Source: Pusillimonas caeni
GTDB lineage: Bacteria; Pseudomonadota; Gammaproteobacteria; Burkholderiales; Burkholderiaceae_B
Assembly: GCF_003545815.1 (NCBI RefSeq)
Contig: NZ_PDUW01000001.1
Coordinates: forward strand, 558,001 to 622,000
Length of the DNA stretch: 64,000 nt
Reading direction: 5' to 3'
Shown: one piece after another, positions 17,714-25,633 of the stretch
Layout of the letters: each line of letters begins with the position of its first letter
How positions within the stretch are numbered: the stretch's first letter is position 1
Translations under genes and position numbers: made by a program
The notes under the pieces: model-generated
The model's database searches: none
What the model was told of the DNA's origin: nothing
What the model saw: the letters and a program-made list of their open reading frames with translations, nothing else

Positions 17714-18526
17714 ATGGGCATCATCGTCGGCGCTTTCGCCATGTCTCACGTTCTGGGCGCCCCTGACGGCCAGGAAGAGCAGGCATTGAAAGTCTGGGAA
17801 GGCATGCAGGAAATCGGGCGCCGGGTGCGTGCGCTGGAGCCGGACCTGCTGGTCTACATCACCAGCGATCATCTGAACAACTTTCGTCTGAGCACGCCGC
17901 AACCCATCGCGATCGGCACCGCGGCGGCGTTCACGCCCTACGGCGACATGGGCCTGCCTCTCGAAGAATTCCCCGGCCACCCCGAGTTCGCCCGCGGCTT
18001 CCTGAGTTTCGTCCAGGAGCGCGGCCCGGGCCTCGAACCGGTCGACCCCTTGCGGCCTGACCACGGCGTCGTCATTCCACTCGATATCGTCGATCCCCAG
18101 CATCGCATCCCCACGGTCCCGCTGTATATCAATATGGTGTACGATCCGGCCCCCTCTCCCGCCGAGGCCTGGGCGCTGGGCGGGATGTTGGGCGACTACA
18201 TCCGCGAAGCGCGCCCACAGGCCGAACGAGTCGTTATCATGGCGGGTGGCGGGCTGTCCCACTGGATCGGCGTGCCGGAGGAAGGCCGGGTCAACCAGGC
18301 ATGGGACGAGGCCTTTCTGCGCATGCTCGAAGATGGCCGCAATGCAGAATTGGCGGCCCTGGACAATGCAAGCATCCGGGAAGACGCCGGCAATGGCGGC
18401 CTCGAAGTCAGCTCATGGGTCGCCTTGGCGGGCGCCGTGCCGTCTACGCCGGCTCGAAGGGTGTTCTATGAGCCCATGCCGGGATGGGCGACCGGTATGG
18501 GCGGGATTGCCTTCCACATAGCCTGA
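17714..18526 (+). CDS. Large (LigB/CarBb-like) catalytic subunit of class III extradiol dioxygenase
   Basis: 270 residues. The Fe(II) ligands expected for LigB are all present: H12 (MSHV), H53 (SDH) and E231 (GLEVSSW), with the acid/base histidine H183 in GGGLSHW and a further histidine in PDHG (117). It opens the dihydroxylated ring beside the two hydroxyls. The pair with the LigA-like subunit, next to a CarAa-like oxygenase and a C-C hydrolase, reproduces the gene set of carbazole-type upper pathways in a different order. The catechol is therefore probably a biaryl or arylamine diol rather than protocatechuate. Confidence 0.9.
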   Translation: MGIIVGAFAMSHVLGAPDGQEEQALKVWEGMQEIGRRVRALEPDLLVYITSDHLNNFRLSTPQPIAIGTAAAFTPYGDMGLPLEEFPGHPEFARGFLSFVQERGPGLEPVDPLRPDHGVVIPLDIVDPQHRIPTVPLYINMVYDPAPSPAEAWALGGMLGDYIREARPQAERVVIMAGGGLSHWIGVPEEGRVNQAWDEAFLRMLEDGRNAELAALDNASIREDAGNGGLEVSSWVALAGAVPSTPARRVFYEPMPGWATGMGGIAFHIA

Positions 18527-18564
18527 AGCTTACAATTACAAGCCGAAAGTATAGGTAATCCACA

Positions 18565-19275
18565 ATGGAACTTGACAGTCTGCGCATCATTTCAAACCCC
18601 GTTTTGGTGCGGGATTATGCCGTCGAGAAACTGCGCAATGCCCTGGCGACCGGCCTGTACAAGCCCGGCGACCGCCTCATCGACCGCGACCTGTGCGAAG
18701 TTCTACAAATAAGCCGCACCTCGGTGCGCGAGGCGCTGCGCCAGCTGCAGGCCGAAAAGCTCATTACCGTAGGCCCCCGCCGCCGCATCAGCGTAGCTGT
18801 GCTGACCGCCGAAGACGCGGCCGACATCTACCTGCTGCGCGAAATGCTCGAAGGCGAGGCGGTCAGCCGTTTCGTCGAACGCGCCGACGCGGCAAGCATC
18901 CAGTCCTTGTCCAGCCTGTATAAGGCGATGCGCAAGGCCGTCGACAACAAAGACATCCCCGAGCTGGTGTCGTTCTCCAATCAGTTCACCGAAACCATAC
19001 TCGCGGGATGCGGCAGCGACACCATCCATGCGTTCGGCATGCAATTGCTGCATCGGGTAGGGTATCTCAAGGCTACGGCCATGGCCGAACCGAATCGCCT
19101 GGGAGTGGGATTCGATGAATTGGGGGCCGTCGTCAAGGCCGTGAACGACCGCAATGCCAAAGCGGCAAAGAAGGCGATGATCGAACACATACGCAAAGCA
19201 AGCGAGGCGATTGCCGCGCATCTTCGCGCCGATGTACAGGCCACGAAAAAGCAGGCCAAGAAGTCGACCGTCTGA
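18565..19275 (+). CDS. GntR-family (FCD) transcriptional regulator of the catabolic operon
   Basis: 236 residues. The winged helix covers residues 10-75 (ALATGLYKPGDRLIDRDL, ISRTSVREALRQLQAE). The C-terminal helical FCD ligand-binding domain includes LLREMLEGEAVSRF and SNQFTETIL. FCD-type GntR proteins are usually repressors released by organic acids. It lies 38 bases after the extradiol gene and three bases before the asparaginase gene, so it is part of the operon and likely autoregulated. It is the best candidate to bind the GTATTA-N3-TAATAC operators. Confidence 0.92.
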   Translation: MELDSLRIISNPVLVRDYAVEKLRNALATGLYKPGDRLIDRDLCEVLQISRTSVREALRQLQAEKLITVGPRRRISVAVLTAEDAADIYLLREMLEGEAVSRFVERADAASIQSLSSLYKAMRKAVDNKDIPELVSFSNQFTETILAGCGSDTIHAFGMQLLHRVGYLKATAMAEPNRLGVGFDELGAVVKAVNDRNAKAAKKAMIEHIRKASEAIAAHLRADVQATKKQAKKSTV

Positions 19276-19278
19276 AAA

Positions 19279-20256
19279 GTGGCCATGCAACGTATATGTA
19301 TTGTCGCCACCGGCGGAACGATCGCCGGCAAAGGCGCGGCTCCCCGGCAAACGGCGAGCTACCGGGCCGGCGCGCTGGGAATCACCGAGCTGTGCGCCGC
19401 CGTGCCGGGGCTTGAAGCCGAGGCGGACATCACCGTCGAGCAGTTCGCCTCCATAGACAGCAAGGACGCGGACCCCGATTTCTGGCAGGCGCTGGCAGTG
19501 CGCTTGCAGGCCGTGCTCGACGATTCCGACATTGACGGCGTGGTCATTACCCACGGCACCGACACCCTGGAAGAAACCGCCTACTACTTGCACCTCACTC
19601 TCAAAACCGCCAAGCCCGTGGTGCTCACCGGCGCCATGCGGCCCGCTACGGCCTTGTCGGCCGACGGGCCTATCAACCTGCTGAATGCCGTCACCGTGGC
19701 GGCCCACCCCGGGGCGCGGGGCAGAGGCGTCCTGGTTGCCATGAACCATGCCGTTTTCGGTGCGCGGGAAGTCGCCAAACTCGATACTCTGCGCCCCGAT
19801 GCATTCGGCGCGCCCAACACCGGCCCTCAAGGCCTGGTGCATGACGGCCGCATCACCTGGCTGGCCGCCTCCGATCGCGCGCACACCATGGACACTCGCT
19901 TTAGTCCCGCTACGCCGCTGGCACGGGTAGACATCCTGGCCGCTTATGCCGGTTTTCCCATTGACGCCATACAGGCGGCGCGCGCCGCCGGCGCCCGGGG
20001 CCTGGTCTGGGCCGGCACCGGCAACAGCACCGCCAGCCAGGCAGTAGAGGCCGAACTGGCTTCCGTAGCCGCGGCCGGGCTTGCCGTGGTGCGGGCAAGC
20101 CGCGTCAATTGCGGCATGCTCGTCCCGACTGAAAGCGCCCCAGGGCAAATCTGGACGGACAGCCTTTCTCCATGGAAGGCCCGCATACTGCTGATGCTAT
20201 CCATCGGAAGCCGGCTCTCCCGCCCCGAAATCCAGTCCGTCTTCGCCTCGTATTGA
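19279..20256 (+). CDS. L-asparaginase/glutaminase-family amidohydrolase
   Basis: 325 residues from GTG 19279; an ATG at 19285 is equally plausible. Both active-site threonine motifs are present: ATGGTIAG near residue 12 and THGTDTLEETAYYL near residue 95, with the SADGPINLLNA segment following. No signal peptide is seen, so it is probably cytoplasmic. It is translationally close to the GntR gene in a ring-cleavage operon, an unusual setting for asparaginase. It may hydrolyse an amide intermediate or asparagine, producing aspartate for the AspDH-like enzyme of the co-regulated operon. The physiological substrate is unproven. Confidence 0.88.
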   Translation: MAMQRICIVATGGTIAGKGAAPRQTASYRAGALGITELCAAVPGLEAEADITVEQFASIDSKDADPDFWQALAVRLQAVLDDSDIDGVVITHGTDTLEETAYYLHLTLKTAKPVVLTGAMRPATALSADGPINLLNAVTVAAHPGARGRGVLVAMNHAVFGAREVAKLDTLRPDAFGAPNTGPQGLVHDGRITWLAASDRAHTMDTRFSPATPLARVDILAAYAGFPIDAIQAARAAGARGLVWAGTGNSTASQAVEAELASVAAAGLAVVRASRVNCGMLVPTESAPGQIWTDSLSPWKARILLMLSIGSRLSRPEIQSVFASY

Positions 20257-20289
20257 GCCTGAAACCGGCTCTATCTGAAAAAACCGGCT

Positions 20290-20328
20290 TAAAACGCAAA
20301 ACCCCGAGCGAACTGGTTCGACTCGGGG
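20290..20328 (-). terminator. Rho-independent terminator for the MFS gene
   Basis: CCCCGAG (20302-20308) and CTCGGGG (20322-20328) form a stem with an inner CGAA/TTCG extension. On the minus strand it is followed by TTTTGCGTTTT, giving a classic U-rich tail. Confidence 0.7.
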
Positions 20329-20360
20329 AAGAAGCATGCCGCATGAAGCATGCCGCAGGG

Positions 20361-20391
20361 CCTTGCATGGCCATGCGGCAGCCATGCAAGG
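20361..20391. repeat. Perfect 11-bp inverted repeat in the asparaginase/MFS intergenic region
   Basis: CCTTGCATGGC at 20361-20371 and GCCATGCAAGG at 20381-20391 are exact inverted copies around a 9-base loop. It lies just after the MFS stop and before the terminator at 20302, so it may protect the 3' end of that transcript. A further GCATGCCGC/GCATGAAGC repetition precedes it. Confidence 0.6.
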
Positions 20392-20400
20392 CGGAGACGC

Positions 20401-21651
20401 TCAGGTGATCGAGACCGGCCCGCCCCGCGCGCGCTCGCCGTATGGGCGCAGCCCAAAAAGCAGCACGATACTGATCAGGCAGATAGGCACGCTCAGCATC
20501 AGGATGGACTGATAGGACCCCGTGGCATCGAACACCATGCCAAAGAGCAAGGGGCCGAGACCCATCGCCACCAGCACCGCCCCGAACAACACGCCGAAAA
20601 TCTTCGCGAAATGGCGCAACCCGAAATAGCGGCTGGTGAAATAGGCCAGCATATCGACCTCGGCGCCCAAACTCCCGCCCAGCATGATCGCGGCCACCAC
20701 CACCGCCCACATCGGGTTCGACGGCAGCATGAAGATGCCCAGTCCAATGGCCGAAAACAGGAAGAAGATGAACGCTATCCTGCGCGCATCGAAGTGGTCG
20801 ATCAGCATGCCGATCAGCAGACGTCCGCCAAACGCTGAAAAACCGAAAATCGAAGCGATCCAGGCCGCCTGGGAATCCGTGATGCCTCGATCCGTCAGCA
20901 GCGGAACCAAGTGGGGAATCAAGCCATAGAGCAGGCCGGCCAGCGCCACAAAGATGATTCCCAGCAACCAGAAGTCCCGTTTGCGCAGCGCTTCGGCCAG
21001 GTTGTCGCCGACCGAGCCCGGAGGCGGTCCATCGCCGTCGTGAGCGGCCCCCGTCGGCGGCTCTCTCAGCAGGAACGCCACCATGGGCAGCGTAACCACC
21101 ATCAACAGCAGGGCGAGACTGAAATAGCCGCCGCGCCAGCCGTAGGCCGAGATGGTCCTCTCGGTGATCAGCGGGATGTAGGCGAACCCCAGGCCTGTGC
21201 CGCTGCCGGCGATCCCGATGGCGAGCCCGCGCTGGCGATCGAACCAGCTGGACAGCAAGCGCATGTACGGCACGCTGTTCGTACCCGCCGCCAAAGTGCC
21301 CATCACGACGTAGGCGGCCACGAACTGCCAGTAGCTTTGCATCATGCCCAACATCACCATACAGAGGGCCAGCAGGATCACCGAAGGGATCAAGACGCGC
21401 CGCACGCCGTAGCGATCGATCAGATGCCCCACCAAAGGCAGCGACGCCGCCGTGCATAACATCATGGCGGAGACCGCAAGACTGAGCTGGGAACGGTCCC
21501 ATTGGAACGACTCCCCCAGCGCTCTGGCGAAAAGGCCCATGGATGCAAGCCCCATTGCCGCCGGCCCGGTGGAAATGCCCAACAGGCAGACCAACACGAT
21601 AAGCCAGCCCTGCCGCGATATGCGCGGCGCGTTATATGCTGTTCTTGACAT
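20401..21651 (-). CDS. MFS transporter (monocarboxylate/oxalate-formate-like)
   Basis: 416 residues with twelve predicted membrane segments. The inter-TM2/3 motif reads GHLIDRYGVRRVL, and the second half repeats it as GMLIDHFDARRIAF. The glycine-rich TM4-5 region and FASMGLFARALGESFQW resemble the OFA/monocarboxylate-type family that moves organic acids. It is convergent with the asparaginase gene and divergent from nothing; the porin gene follows it upstream on the same strand, so the two may form an uptake route for the pathway substrate. The ribosome site is weak. Confidence 0.85.
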   Translation of the reverse strand: MSRTAYNAPRISRQGWLIVLVCLLGISTGPAAMGLASMGLFARALGESFQWDRSQLSLAVSAMMLCTAASLPLVGHLIDRYGVRRVLIPSVILLALCMVMLGMMQSYWQFVAAYVVMGTLAAGTNSVPYMRLLSSWFDRQRGLAIGIAGSGTGLGFAYIPLITERTISAYGWRGGYFSLALLLMVVTLPMVAFLLREPPTGAAHDGDGPPPGSVGDNLAEALRKRDFWLLGIIFVALAGLLYGLIPHLVPLLTDRGITDSQAAWIASIFGFSAFGGRLLIGMLIDHFDARRIAFIFFLFSAIGLGIFMLPSNPMWAVVVAAIMLGGSLGAEVDMLAYFTSRYFGLRHFAKIFGVLFGAVLVAMGLGPLLFGMVFDATGSYQSILMLSVPICLISIVLLFGLRPYGERARGGPVSIT

Positions 21652-21672
21652 AGTAGAAGCCCATTTGAATAG

Positions 21673-22860
21673 TTAGAAGCTGTGGCGAATGCCGGACGTG
21701 ACGTAGTGAGTGGTCAGATCCTTGAAACCGACGCTATCGGGATCCCACTTCTCGTATCGGTAGGCTGCATAGAGTTCGGTGCGCTTGGACAGCGGGTACA
21801 GATAGGCGACGGCGAATGACTGACGCGACCCCTTTGGTATGCCTACGTAGCCGACACCGTCCTGCCCCCCGCCGCAATAGGCGTAGCAACTGCCGTTTCC
21901 GGGAGTCGTGCTGGGCGGCACGATGCCCGAATCCTGCGAATAGCGGCTATAGCCGATGTTCAGCTCGTCTGCGCCGAGCGGAATCGACGCCCCGACCGAG
22001 AAAGCGCGCGCACGCTGCTTGTCTCCGAGCGCGCTGTTATGGATCTGGGCGTACTGGCCGAACACTTTGACGACGTCGAAGTCATACGCGGCGGCAAGCA
22101 GCCAGGACAACTGATGGCCCGAGTGGACCCCGTTCTCGTACAGCGGCGAAGTCTCGGCTTCGTAAGAACTGGTTATCGGCGCGGCCAGCCCCAGGCGCTG
22201 CACCGCCCCGCCCAAGGTCAAGGGGCCATCGGAATAGACAATGCTGCCCCCCAGACGATACGCGCTGGACTCGCCGGGAACCCCGCCCGGGCTTGCAATG
22301 GCCGACGCCACAAAGCCATTGACGTCCGGGCTTACATACCGGATGGAATTGCTCCACATTGTGTCGTAGGGAATGGGGTGGACATTGCCCACATCGGGAT
22401 CGTAGAAGCTGGAGCCCAGCGGATTGGAATCGCCGGCATACAGCAGCCGGAACAGAGGGTTGAAGCCCGACGAGCCGCCGAAGGAGCTGGTGCCGTACAG
22501 CAGGCCCGCAAAAGGCGTTCCGGCCTTGCCCATGTCCAGGGCGCCCCAATCGCCGCGCAGGCCGACGACGGCCGACCGGTTGAACAACGAATCGGTGTCC
22601 ATGCGGCCGAGTTTGCCGGTGGCCGCATCGAAGAAACTGCCCAGAGTGAACGTGGCATAGTTGCCGTTGCCCAGCTCTTCGCTGCCGCTCAGCTCCCACG
22701 CCGACGAAGAGTAGCCGTCGCCGCTGGCCGTCCAGCCTGAATGCTCTCCCGACTTCATGTAGCCGATTCCGAAATCGATGATGCCCGATAGTTGGACGCT
22801 GCTTTGCGCATGGACGCTGCCTGCCAGCAAACACGTCCCGATCGCCGTCAGCATCTTCAT
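21673..22860 (-). CDS. Outer-membrane general porin (Bordetella-type)
   Basis: About 395 residues from the ATG at 22860; a GTG at 22872 with GGAG upstream is an alternative. The signal peptide is MKMLTAIGTCLLAGSVHA. The mature protein starts SSVQLSGIIDFGIGY and ends in a C-terminal aromatic residue (GIRHSF), both diagnostic of 16-strand betaproteobacterial porins. Other family marks are GLRGDWGALDMGKAGTPF and YPLSKRTELYAAYRYEKW. It forms a trimeric channel for small solutes. Its stop is 22 bases from the MFS start codon, suggesting co-transcription with that transporter. Confidence 0.92.
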   Translation of the reverse strand: MKMLTAIGTCLLAGSVHAQSSVQLSGIIDFGIGYMKSGEHSGWTASGDGYSSSAWELSGSEELGNGNYATFTLGSFFDAATGKLGRMDTDSLFNRSAVVGLRGDWGALDMGKAGTPFAGLLYGTSSFGGSSGFNPLFRLLYAGDSNPLGSSFYDPDVGNVHPIPYDTMWSNSIRYVSPDVNGFVASAIASPGGVPGESSAYRLGGSIVYSDGPLTLGGAVQRLGLAAPITSSYEAETSPLYENGVHSGHQLSWLLAAAYDFDVVKVFGQYAQIHNSALGDKQRARAFSVGASIPLGADELNIGYSRYSQDSGIVPPSTTPGNGSCYAYCGGGQDGVGYVGIPKGSRQSFAVAYLYPLSKRTELYAAYRYEKWDPDSVGFKDLTTHYVTSGIRHSF

Positions 22861-22913
22861 TTTTATTCTCACTTCGCTTGCTCCTCTCTTATTAATAGAA
22901 AAAACAGTCCCCC

Positions 22914-22940
22914 CTGCTCCACCCCCGGGGGGTAGAGCAG
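22914..22940 (-). terminator. GC-rich hairpin before the porin gene
   Basis: CTGCTC (22914-22919) and GAGCAG (22935-22940) flank CCCCC/GGGGG, making a strong stem. On the minus strand it is followed after GGGGGGACTG by TTTTTT. It could back up the dioxygenase terminator or sit in the porin leader. Confidence 0.45.
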
Positions 22941-22956
22941 CTTCTGCATGGATGGG

Positions 22957-22980
22957 AAAAAATGCGCGGCCGGGCCGCGC
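22957..22980 (-). terminator. Rho-independent terminator of the TauD-like gene
   Basis: GCGCGGC (22964-22970) and GCCGCGC (22974-22980) pair around a 3-base loop. On the minus strand the stem is followed by ATTTTTT. It begins 9 bases after the dioxygenase stop. Confidence 0.75.
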
Positions 22981-22988
22981 CGGCAGTC

Positions 22989-23810
22989 TTAGGCGGCCAT
23001 CTCGACCGGCTTGAAGTCGTCTTCGATCTGGACGCGATAGCCCGAACGGACCTGCGGGAAGTAGTCCCAGACGGCCAGGTGCTGGGTGCAGCGGTTATCC
23101 CAGAAAGCCACCGAATGGGGTTCCCAGCGGAAGCGGCACTGGAAGTAGGCGTTCTCGGCGTGCTGGAACAGATAGTTCAGCAGGCTGTCGCTTTCCAGCT
23201 GGGACAAGCCGACGATGTGCGAGGTGAAGCCGCGATTGACGTACAGCACTTTCTTGCCGGTGATGGGATGGGTGCGTATGACGGGATGCTCGGCGACCGG
23301 ATACTTGCCGCTTTTGTCGAAACGGCCGAAAGCCAGCATGCCGTCATGCACGGCCGTCAGCGTCTCCAGGTATTGCTTCATGCCTTCCGACAAGGCGTCG
23401 TAGGCGGCATACATGCTGGCGAAAATCGTATCGCCGCCCAAGGGGGGAATGGTGTGTAGGTACAGGATGCTGCCCATGGGGGGCTTTTCGGCACACGACA
23501 TATCGGTATGCCACTCTTCGCCCGATACGTGTTTGGAGTTTTCGTCGGCGTGCAGCCTGCGCACTTCCGGGTGTTCTTCCGACAAACCTTTCAAAGCGTG
23601 GATTTGCAGCTCACCGAAGTATTTGCCCACACGCTTGAGAGAGGCCGGGTCGAGCTGCTGATCGCGAAAGAATATGACTTGATGGTCGGCGATGGCCTGC
23701 TGCAGATCGCGGATCTGCTGGTCCTGCAGAGGCTTGGCCAGATCGACGCCGGAAATGACAGCACCTATGGTGGGTGTAAGCGGCGCTGCCGTTATAGTCG
23801 TGTAACTCAT
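22989..23810 (-). CDS. TauD/TfdA-family Fe(II)/2-oxoglutarate dioxygenase
   Basis: 273 residues from the ATG at 23810 (a longer open frame reaches 23999). The iron triad is H101-x-D103 (WHTD) and H244 (CTQHLAVWD), with the 2-oxoglutarate arginine R259 in SGYRV. The family includes taurine, alkylsulfate and phenoxyacetate dioxygenases, and similar genes are common in aromatic catabolic clusters. It is divergent from a GntR gene with a palindromic operator between them, and it ends in a clear terminator, so it is a single-gene unit. The substrate cannot be named. Confidence 0.9.
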   Translation of the reverse strand: MSYTTITAAPLTPTIGAVISGVDLAKPLQDQQIRDLQQAIADHQVIFFRDQQLDPASLKRVGKYFGELQIHALKGLSEEHPEVRRLHADENSKHVSGEEWHTDMSCAEKPPMGSILYLHTIPPLGGDTIFASMYAAYDALSEGMKQYLETLTAVHDGMLAFGRFDKSGKYPVAEHPVIRTHPITGKKVLYVNRGFTSHIVGLSQLESDSLLNYLFQHAENAYFQCRFRWEPHSVAFWDNRCTQHLAVWDYFPQVRSGYRVQIEDDFKPVEMAA

Positions 23811-23902
23811 TATATACTTCCATTGTTTCAGTAGGTCGTGAATCGGGCGGTGGGTGAGAGCACCGCCCGGTGCGTTTTGTCTTCTACGAAAAAGAGAAAA
23901 CA

Positions 23903-23919
23903 TGGTATACGGTACACCA
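23903..23919. promoter_or_regulatory. Palindromic operator TGGTATAC-G-GTACACCA
   Basis: Two 8-base arms with one mismatch are centred at 23911 in the divergent gap between the TauD-like gene and the GntR gene at 23990. The ATAC/GTA core is typical of FCD-type GntR operators. It differs from the GTATTA-N3-TAATAC sites, implying a separate local regulator. Confidence 0.6.
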
Positions 23920-23989
23920 AAAAACTTGGGAATTGAACCCTTCAGGTTGCTAGTATTTACCCTGAATTCGCGGTCGGGGGAATGATCGA

Positions 23990-24661
23990 ATGGCCACATC
24001 CAGCAAGCCTGCCAAGACGTCGGGCAGGAACATAATCCAAGCGCCCCGGCTTGGCGATCAGGTCTATGCCCTGCTCAAAGAAGACCTCATCGCCGGAGAA
24101 TTTGAGCCGGGCCAACGTGTGGTCGAGCGCGACCTGAGCCAACGCTATAACGTGTCTCGAACACCGATCCGCGAAGCCATGACGCGGCTGAGTCAGGAGG
24201 GGCTTCTGGACATCAACGAGCGTGGCTATGCCGTACCCGTGGACGCGCAGCGCAACGTGTTCGACCGCCTCGAGGTGCGTCAAATACTTGAAGTCCAGAT
24301 AGTCCGCCGGGCCGCGCAATTGGCCGAACCCAAGGCGCTGACGCAATTGCAGAAGCACTACGAGCGCGAGCTGGCGGCTCACGAGTCCGATCAACATCGC
24401 AAGTTCATCGATGCGCACCATCGGTTCAAAGAGACGTTGCGTGACATATCCGGCAACCAGTTGCTGAACCGCTGCGCGGCGATCGTCGATGACACCTTCC
24501 AGCTCGCCCGCGATCGCCTGCTTGAATCCGCCGACAACCGGCGCCTGACGGTGGCCTGCGACGGCGAAGTACTGGAGGCCTTGCGCCAGCATGACGCAGA
24601 GGCCGCCGTGGCCGCCGTCGAGCGCTTTATCGCCTCGTTGCAAGACTACTTTCGCGGATAA
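23990..24661 (+). CDS. GntR-family (FCD) transcriptional regulator
   Basis: 223 residues. The winged helix covers residues 20-85 (LGDQVYALLKEDLIAGEFEPG, YNVSRTPIREAMTRLSQEG), followed by an FCD domain (DRLEVRQILEVQIVRRAA, DAHHRFKETLRDISGNQLL). The metal/ligand histidines of FCD proteins are probably in AHHRF. It is divergent from the TauD-like dioxygenase with a palindrome between them and is convergent with the alpha/beta hydrolase. It most likely controls the dioxygenase and itself. Confidence 0.92.
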   Translation: MATSSKPAKTSGRNIIQAPRLGDQVYALLKEDLIAGEFEPGQRVVERDLSQRYNVSRTPIREAMTRLSQEGLLDINERGYAVPVDAQRNVFDRLEVRQILEVQIVRRAAQLAEPKALTQLQKHYERELAAHESDQHRKFIDAHHRFKETLRDISGNQLLNRCAAIVDDTFQLARDRLLESADNRRLTVACDGEVLEALRQHDAEAAVAAVERFIASLQDYFRG

Positions 24662-24712
24662 GGTGGCGGCGGCGTTCGCCGAGGGCAAAGCCGTCGTCCC
24701 GCCGCCATGTCC

Positions 24713-25633
24713 TCAACTATTGTCGCGGATGAAAGCGCGGATCTCCCCTCCCAGGAAGTCTTCGCTGGTATTGATGTGCGCAATGCTGGACGTATGATTA
24801 TGGCCGCGCAGATATACCAGCCGGGGCGATTGGCCGCGCAGCCGGGCAATGCGCCAGGCCAGCTCCAGGCAGTGCCGGTCGATCAGCGGGTTCTCGAATT
24901 CGGCATAGGCGATGAAAGTGGGCGGGCTGGCGCTGCTCGCGAAACTGAGTGCCGAGCGGGCGTCCAGCACCGCCGGGTCCGTCGTGTCGTAGTAAAGCTC
25001 TACCCTGCGCGCATTGGGATTGGCCGGCAAGTTGTCGGCACGTACACGTGCGCTGACGAGAATGACGCCCCGCACCCCCGACCCTTCCGGCGGATGCAGG
25101 CCGGCGTCGTAGGCATAGCCGGCGGCATGCGCGCCGCCGGCGGAATGTCCGAACACGAAGATTGCGGCGCCGTCTCCGCCGATCTCTCCGGCATGCGCCC
25201 GCGCCCACGCCACGGCCAGGCCTACGTCGACGCTTCCGGCGGGGTACAGCGAACCCGGGCCCGCCAGGCGGTATTCCATATTGAGACTGACGATGCCATG
25301 GCGAGCCAGATAATACGAGACGTTCGCATAGATCTCGGCATTGCGGTTGCGATCGCCTTCGACGAAAGCGCCGCCATGCACGAACACCACGATGGGCGCG
25401 CGGCCGTCGACATTGGCAGGACTGTAGACGTCCAGCCGCTGGCGAGGATGGTCGCCATAGGCGATATCGCGCTGGACCAGGACATTGTCCTTGGGAGCCA
25501 GCGCCAATACCTTGGCGAACTCTTCGGTCATCAAGTCGATATTTTTGCCCACATTGCCGGTTGCCGCCCAGGCCGGGCCTATCTCGGTCATGAGCCGCCT
25601 CAATCCATCCGGAATATCGACTTCGCGCGTCAT
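24713..25633 (-). CDS. Alpha/beta hydrolase (HSL/kynurenine-formamidase-like esterase)
   Basis: 306 residues from the ATG at 25633, which overlaps the AspDH stop (ATGA). The oxyanion-hole motif is VHGGAFVEGD, the nucleophile elbow is FGHSAGG, and the histidine is in LRGHNHTSS near the C-terminus. This order fits the hormone-sensitive-lipase/formamidase group. It is the last gene of the cupin-FMO-AspDH operon. In pyridine-type pathways a hydrolase at this position deformylates or hydrolyses the ring-cleavage product (as NicD does), which is a reasonable but unproven role here. Confidence 0.85.
   Translation of the reverse strand: MTREVDIPDGLRRLMTEIGPAWAATGNVGKNIDLMTEEFAKVLALAPKDNVLVQRDIAYGDHPRQRLDVYSPANVDGRAPIVVFVHGGAFVEGDRNRNAEIYANVSYYLARHGIVSLNMEYRLAGPGSLYPAGSVDVGLAVAWARAHAGEIGGDGAAIFVFGHSAGGAHAAGYAYDAGLHPPEGSGVRGVILVSARVRADNLPANPNARRVELYYDTTDPAVLDARSALSFASSASPPTFIAYAEFENPLIDRHCLELAWRIARLRGQSPRLVYLRGHNHTSSIAHINTSEDFLGGEIRAFIRDNS

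Noticed and set aside
18545-18560. A fourth copy of the GTATTA-type operator just before the GntR gene (GTATAGGTAATCC)
   Set aside because: Only part of one arm matches and the spacing is wrong, so it cannot be called without binding data.
20422-20850. A possible prophage or IS remnant suggested by repetitive GCATGCCGCATG sequence near 20340
   Set aside because: There is no transposase or integrase frame, no flanking direct repeat and the flanking genes are intact; the repeats are short hairpins between convergent genes.
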